Shown in pieces: positions 62,056 through 64,000 of a stretch of DNA of 64,000 nt (positions within the stretch are counted from its first letter, which is position 1; each line of letters opens with the position of its first letter). The position numbers were made by a program, and so were the translations under genes. The stretch spans positions 372,001-436,000 of the forward strand of contig NZ_JAUFPZ010000002.1 of the NCBI RefSeq assembly GCF_030409505.1, read 5' to 3'. Origin of the DNA: Zunongwangia endophytica. GTDB taxonomy: Bacteria; Bacteroidota; Bacteroidia; Flavobacteriales; Flavobacteriaceae. The notes beneath the pieces were generated by a model, which was given only the letters and a program-made list of their open reading frames with translations, had not been told where the DNA came from and made no database searches.

Positions 62056-62087
62056 AAAAGCCCGATTTCACTAAAAATCGGGCTTTT
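62056..62087 (+). terminator. Rho-independent terminator of the VWA/AAA operon
   Basis: AAAAGCCCGATTT (62056-62068), loop of six, AAATCGGGCTTTT (62075-62087), then T-rich sequence. Confidence 0.9.
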
Positions 62088-62193
62088 CTTTTTTTGATAT
62101 TATGAAAATCTCACATTTTTTCAGCAAAAAGGAGGTTTTAGTTTTTTATATGTTCTTATTTGTATACTTTTATCACATCTTTTAAGGAAAAAC

Positions 62194-62295
62194 ATGAAGA
62201 GTATTAAATTAAATAACGGTTCTAAAATTACTTCTACGATAGGAGCTGCTATTTCTATGATTATTACTCGCACAATTATTACCCCTTTGGGGTAA
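62194..62295 (+). CDS. Thr/Ile-rich leader peptide of the thr operon (attenuator candidate)
   Basis: A 33-codon ORF from ATG 62194 (preceded by AAGGAAAAAC) to TAA 62293-62295, 82 bases upstream of thrA. Its second half reads ISMIITRTIITPLG: five of the last fourteen codons are Ile and three Thr, with a Met, i.e. residues of the thrA product family and its end products. This is the design of the E. coli ThrL leader, where shortage of Thr or Ile stalls the ribosome and prevents termination. The stop codon lies inside a hairpin described separately. Regulation by attenuation is inference; the peptide is seen directly. Confidence 0.6.
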   Translation: MKSIKLNNGSKITSTIGAAISMIITRTIITPLG

Positions 62296-62296
62296 T
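62278..62296 (+). terminator. Attenuator-like hairpin overlapping the leader stop codon
   Basis: ATTACCCC (62278-62285), loop TTT, GGGGTAAT (62289-62296) is a perfect 8-bp stem placed exactly over the last codons and stop of the leader peptide. A translating ribosome would cover it. The following TTTGTATAGCTTT is only moderately U-rich, so termination strength is uncertain; no alternative antiterminator pairing is evident by eye. Confidence 0.5.
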
Positions 62297-62376
62297 TTGT
62301 ATAGCTTTCCGTCCGCAATCACACACGTTTTTCAACGAAACTCAAAATCTTTTATTTCAACTTTTAAACCATTCTT

Positions 62377-64000
62377 ATGAATATCCTAAAATTCGGAGGA
62401 TCTTCTTTAGCCTCTCCGGAGCGAATCAAACTTGTAGCCGAAACTGTAAAAAAGCATGTGCAACAAGATAAAACCATTGCGGTATTTTCTGCATTTGGAG
62501 GCGTGACTAACGATCTTTTAAAAATGGCTGCGTTAGCTGCTACAGAAGATTTAGCATACAAAGAAATTCTTGCACAAAACGAAAAGCGACATTTAGATGC
62601 GGTAAAAGAACTTATTCCGATTCAGAATCAAAGCGGAGTTCTAAGCAAAGTAAAAACTGAATTCAATAGATTAGAAACACTTTACGAAGGTGTTTATTTA
62701 TTGAATGAGTTATCCAATAAAACCAAACATGTGGTTTCTAGTTTTGGTGAAATTCTTTCTTCTTTAATTATTGCTGAATATTTTAAAAGTCTAGCTACAG
62801 ATGCAGCCTTAGTTGATTCTAGAGAATTGATTGTTTGTAAAAACGATAATGAAAAAATTCAGCTGAATTATGAAATTACCAATAATAATATAACTGAATA
62901 TTTTAAAGAAAACGATGCAAGCTTATTTATAGTTCCTGGATTTGTTGCTAAAAACGAACAAGGAGTACCAAGTACATTAGGAAGAGGAGGTAGTGATTTT
63001 ACAGCTGCTATTTTTGGTGGAGCTCTAGATGTTGCTAGTGTGTTTATTTATACCGATGTTAACGGAATGTACACCGCTAATCCAAATGTAGTGCATCAAG
63101 CATATCCACTTCAAAATATATCGTATCAAGAAGCGATGGAGCTTTCACATTTTGGGGCGAAAGTATTATATCCGCCAACACTTCAACCGCTTCTGGACAA
63201 AGGAATTCAAATTCATATAAAAAACACGTTTTCACCAGATGAGTCCGGTACTTTAATTTCAAAATCCAGTAAAGAAAACTTTAGATGGGTAACAGGAATT
63301 ACGCATATCGATGATATTAAATTATTGAATATCGAAGGTAGCGGAATGGTTGGTATTCCAGGTTTTTCGAAACGTTTCTTCGAAACCTTGTATCAGAAGA
63401 ATATCAATGTTGTTTTGATCACACAGGCATCATCAGAACATAGTATTTGTGTGGCTGTAAAAGATGAAGAGGCAGAAGCAGCTAAAGAAGCTTTAGATGA
63501 AGCTTTCGCTGTTGAAATCGATTATCAGAAAATTAAACCTGTAGAAATAGAAGGTAATGTAGCGATTATTGCTTTGGTTGGCGATCGTATGAAGAGTCAC
63601 CATGGATTAAGCGGTAAAATGTTCAGCGCACTAGGTAATAATAATATTAATATTAGAGCGATTGCGCAAGGATCTTCAGAGCGTAATATATCAGCTATCA
63701 TTGCTAAGAAAGATATTAATAAGGCGCTAAATACGCTTCATGAGCAGTTTTTCGAAGTGCCTTCTAAAGAGCTAAACTTATTTATTACCGGGGTAGGAAA
63801 TGTAGGTAGTAAATTATTGGCGCAGCTAGAGAAACAGGAACAATATTTACTTGAAAAATTAAGACTGAAAGTCCGCGTTCTTGGTTTATCAAATTCTCGA
63901 AAAATGGCTTTTGATGAAAACGGACTAGATTTAAGCAATTGGGAAGAAGCCTTAGATAATGGTGAAAAAGCAAGTAAGCACGACTTTTTTAACCGAGTTA
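62377..64000 (+). CDS. thrA: Bifunctional aspartate kinase/homoserine dehydrogenase I, truncated by the window edge
   Basis: The frame runs from ATG 62377 to the window end, 541 codons. The aspartate kinase domain begins NILKFGGSSLASPERI, with SFGEILSSLIIAEYF, VPSTLGRGGSDFTAAIFG and two ACT-type regulatory segments (LNIEGSGMVGIPGFS; MFSALGNNNINIRAIAQGSSERNIS). From about residue 468 the homoserine dehydrogenase part starts with LFITGVGNVGSKLL. Together these catalyse the first and third steps from aspartate toward threonine, methionine and isoleucine, with feedback control at the ACT domains. A leader peptide and hairpin lie upstream. thrB and thrC are expected further right but cannot be seen. 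Identification is secure. Confidence 0.96.
   Translation, partial: MNILKFGGSSLASPERIKLVAETVKKHVQQDKTIAVFSAFGGVTNDLLKMAALAATEDLAYKEILAQNEKRHLDAVKELIPIQNQSGVLSKVKTEFNRLETLYEGVYLLNELSNKTKHVVSSFGEILSSLIIAEYFKSLATDAALVDSRELIVCKNDNEKIQLNYEITNNNITEYFKENDASLFIVPGFVAKNEQGVPSTLGRGGSDFTAAIFGGALDVASVFIYTDVNGMYTANPNVVHQAYPLQNISYQEAMELSHFGAKVLYPPTLQPLLDKGIQIHIKNTFSPDESGTLISKSSKENFRWVTGITHIDDIKLLNIEGSGMVGIPGFSKRFFETLYQKNINVVLITQASSEHSICVAVKDEEAEAAKEALDEAFAVEIDYQKIKPVEIEGNVAIIALVGDRMKSHHGLSGKMFSALGNNNINIRAIAQGSSERNISAIIAKKDINKALNTLHEQFFEVPSKELNLFITGVGNVGSKLLAQLEKQEQYLLEKLRLKVRVLGLSNSRKMAFDENGLDLSNWEEALDNGEKASKHDFFNRV

Noticed and set aside
62121..62318. 65-codon frame on the minus strand over the thr leader region
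   Set aside because: No signal, domain or promoter; it is antisense to the Thr/Ile leader ORF, which has better context.
1..64000. tRNA, rRNA, prophage, insertion sequence or integrative element
   Set aside because: No cloverleaf, rRNA stretch, transposase, integrase or att-like duplication was recognised on either strand.

Overview
The window is AT-rich bacterial chromosome from a member of the Bacteroidota, almost certainly a marine-type Flavobacteriaceae (Gramella/Zunongwangia-like; the genus is a guess). The grounds are TAnnTTTG -7 promoter boxes with TTG about 20 bases upstream, lipoproteins with Asp-rich export signals, a GLPGLI protein, a DUF4369-TlpA lipoprotein, a carboxypeptidase-regulatory/TonB-receptor-like barrel, a fused E1 alpha/beta 2-oxoacid dehydrogenase and a MenI-F-D menaquinone cluster. 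I see no rRNA, tRNA, insertion sequence, prophage or CRISPR array. The window starts inside a cupin gene and ends inside thrA.

Layout. 1-4.7 kb: minus-strand metabolic genes (cupin, panB, alcohol dehydrogenase, CPBP protease, L-serine dehydratase). 4.8-8.7 kb: dnaK behind a sigma-54-like element, a small lipoprotein and an NRAMP-like transporter lacking both canonical metal motifs. 8.8-19.6 kb: menaquinone genes menI-menF, menD and later menB, mixed with cvfB, DUF2853, GLPGLI and DUF2059 genes and a pair of PH-domain membrane proteins overlapping menB. 19.6-30.3 kb: a frameshifted PL9-like beta-helix lipoprotein behind a perfect palindrome, branched-chain 2-oxoacid dehydrogenase E1, a pseudo-M1-peptidase/outer-membrane-barrel protein, a frameshifted LOG-family gene, uvrA and acpH. 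30.4-35.6 kb: glmM, an LpxL-type acyltransferase, rhomboid protease, SIMPL protein and TlpA-like thioredoxin lipoprotein.

35.7-46 kb is the most unusual stretch: a GAF-domain protein, a protein joining an HD phosphohydrolase to a Pycsar-effector-type membrane domain, and, divergent from it, a 1239-residue lipoprotein that combines a calcineurin-like phosphatase, a CotH/HipA-type kinase-like segment and an outer-membrane barrel. A large TonB-receptor-like protein follows. 46-48.2 kb holds a stress group (MscS channel, Dps, a small conserved protein and a 44-residue membrane peptide).

48.4-55.7 kb is a surface-glycan operon led by a LacI-type regulator: a UDP-HexNAc 4-epimerase, a frameshifted UDP-HexNAc 6-dehydrogenase, a phosphoglycosyl transferase, an aminotransferase and a soluble PglF-like dehydratase, ended by a convergent CpsB-like phosphatase. 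55.9-62 kb holds a PAS sensor with a phosphoacceptor helix but no ATPase domain plus a receiver protein, a membrane-anchored EEP-family protein and a VWA/MoxR-type ATPase pair. The window closes with a Thr/Ile-rich leader peptide and hairpin upstream of thrA, which looks like an amino-acid attenuator.

Two classes of intergenic repeat recur: heptad TGNNAAY arrays at 16.5 and 32.0 kb, and an 18-bp motif at 12.95 and 31.85 kb. Three genes are interrupted by single-base frameshifts, all in CCCG contexts, which looks more like sequence error than true decay.
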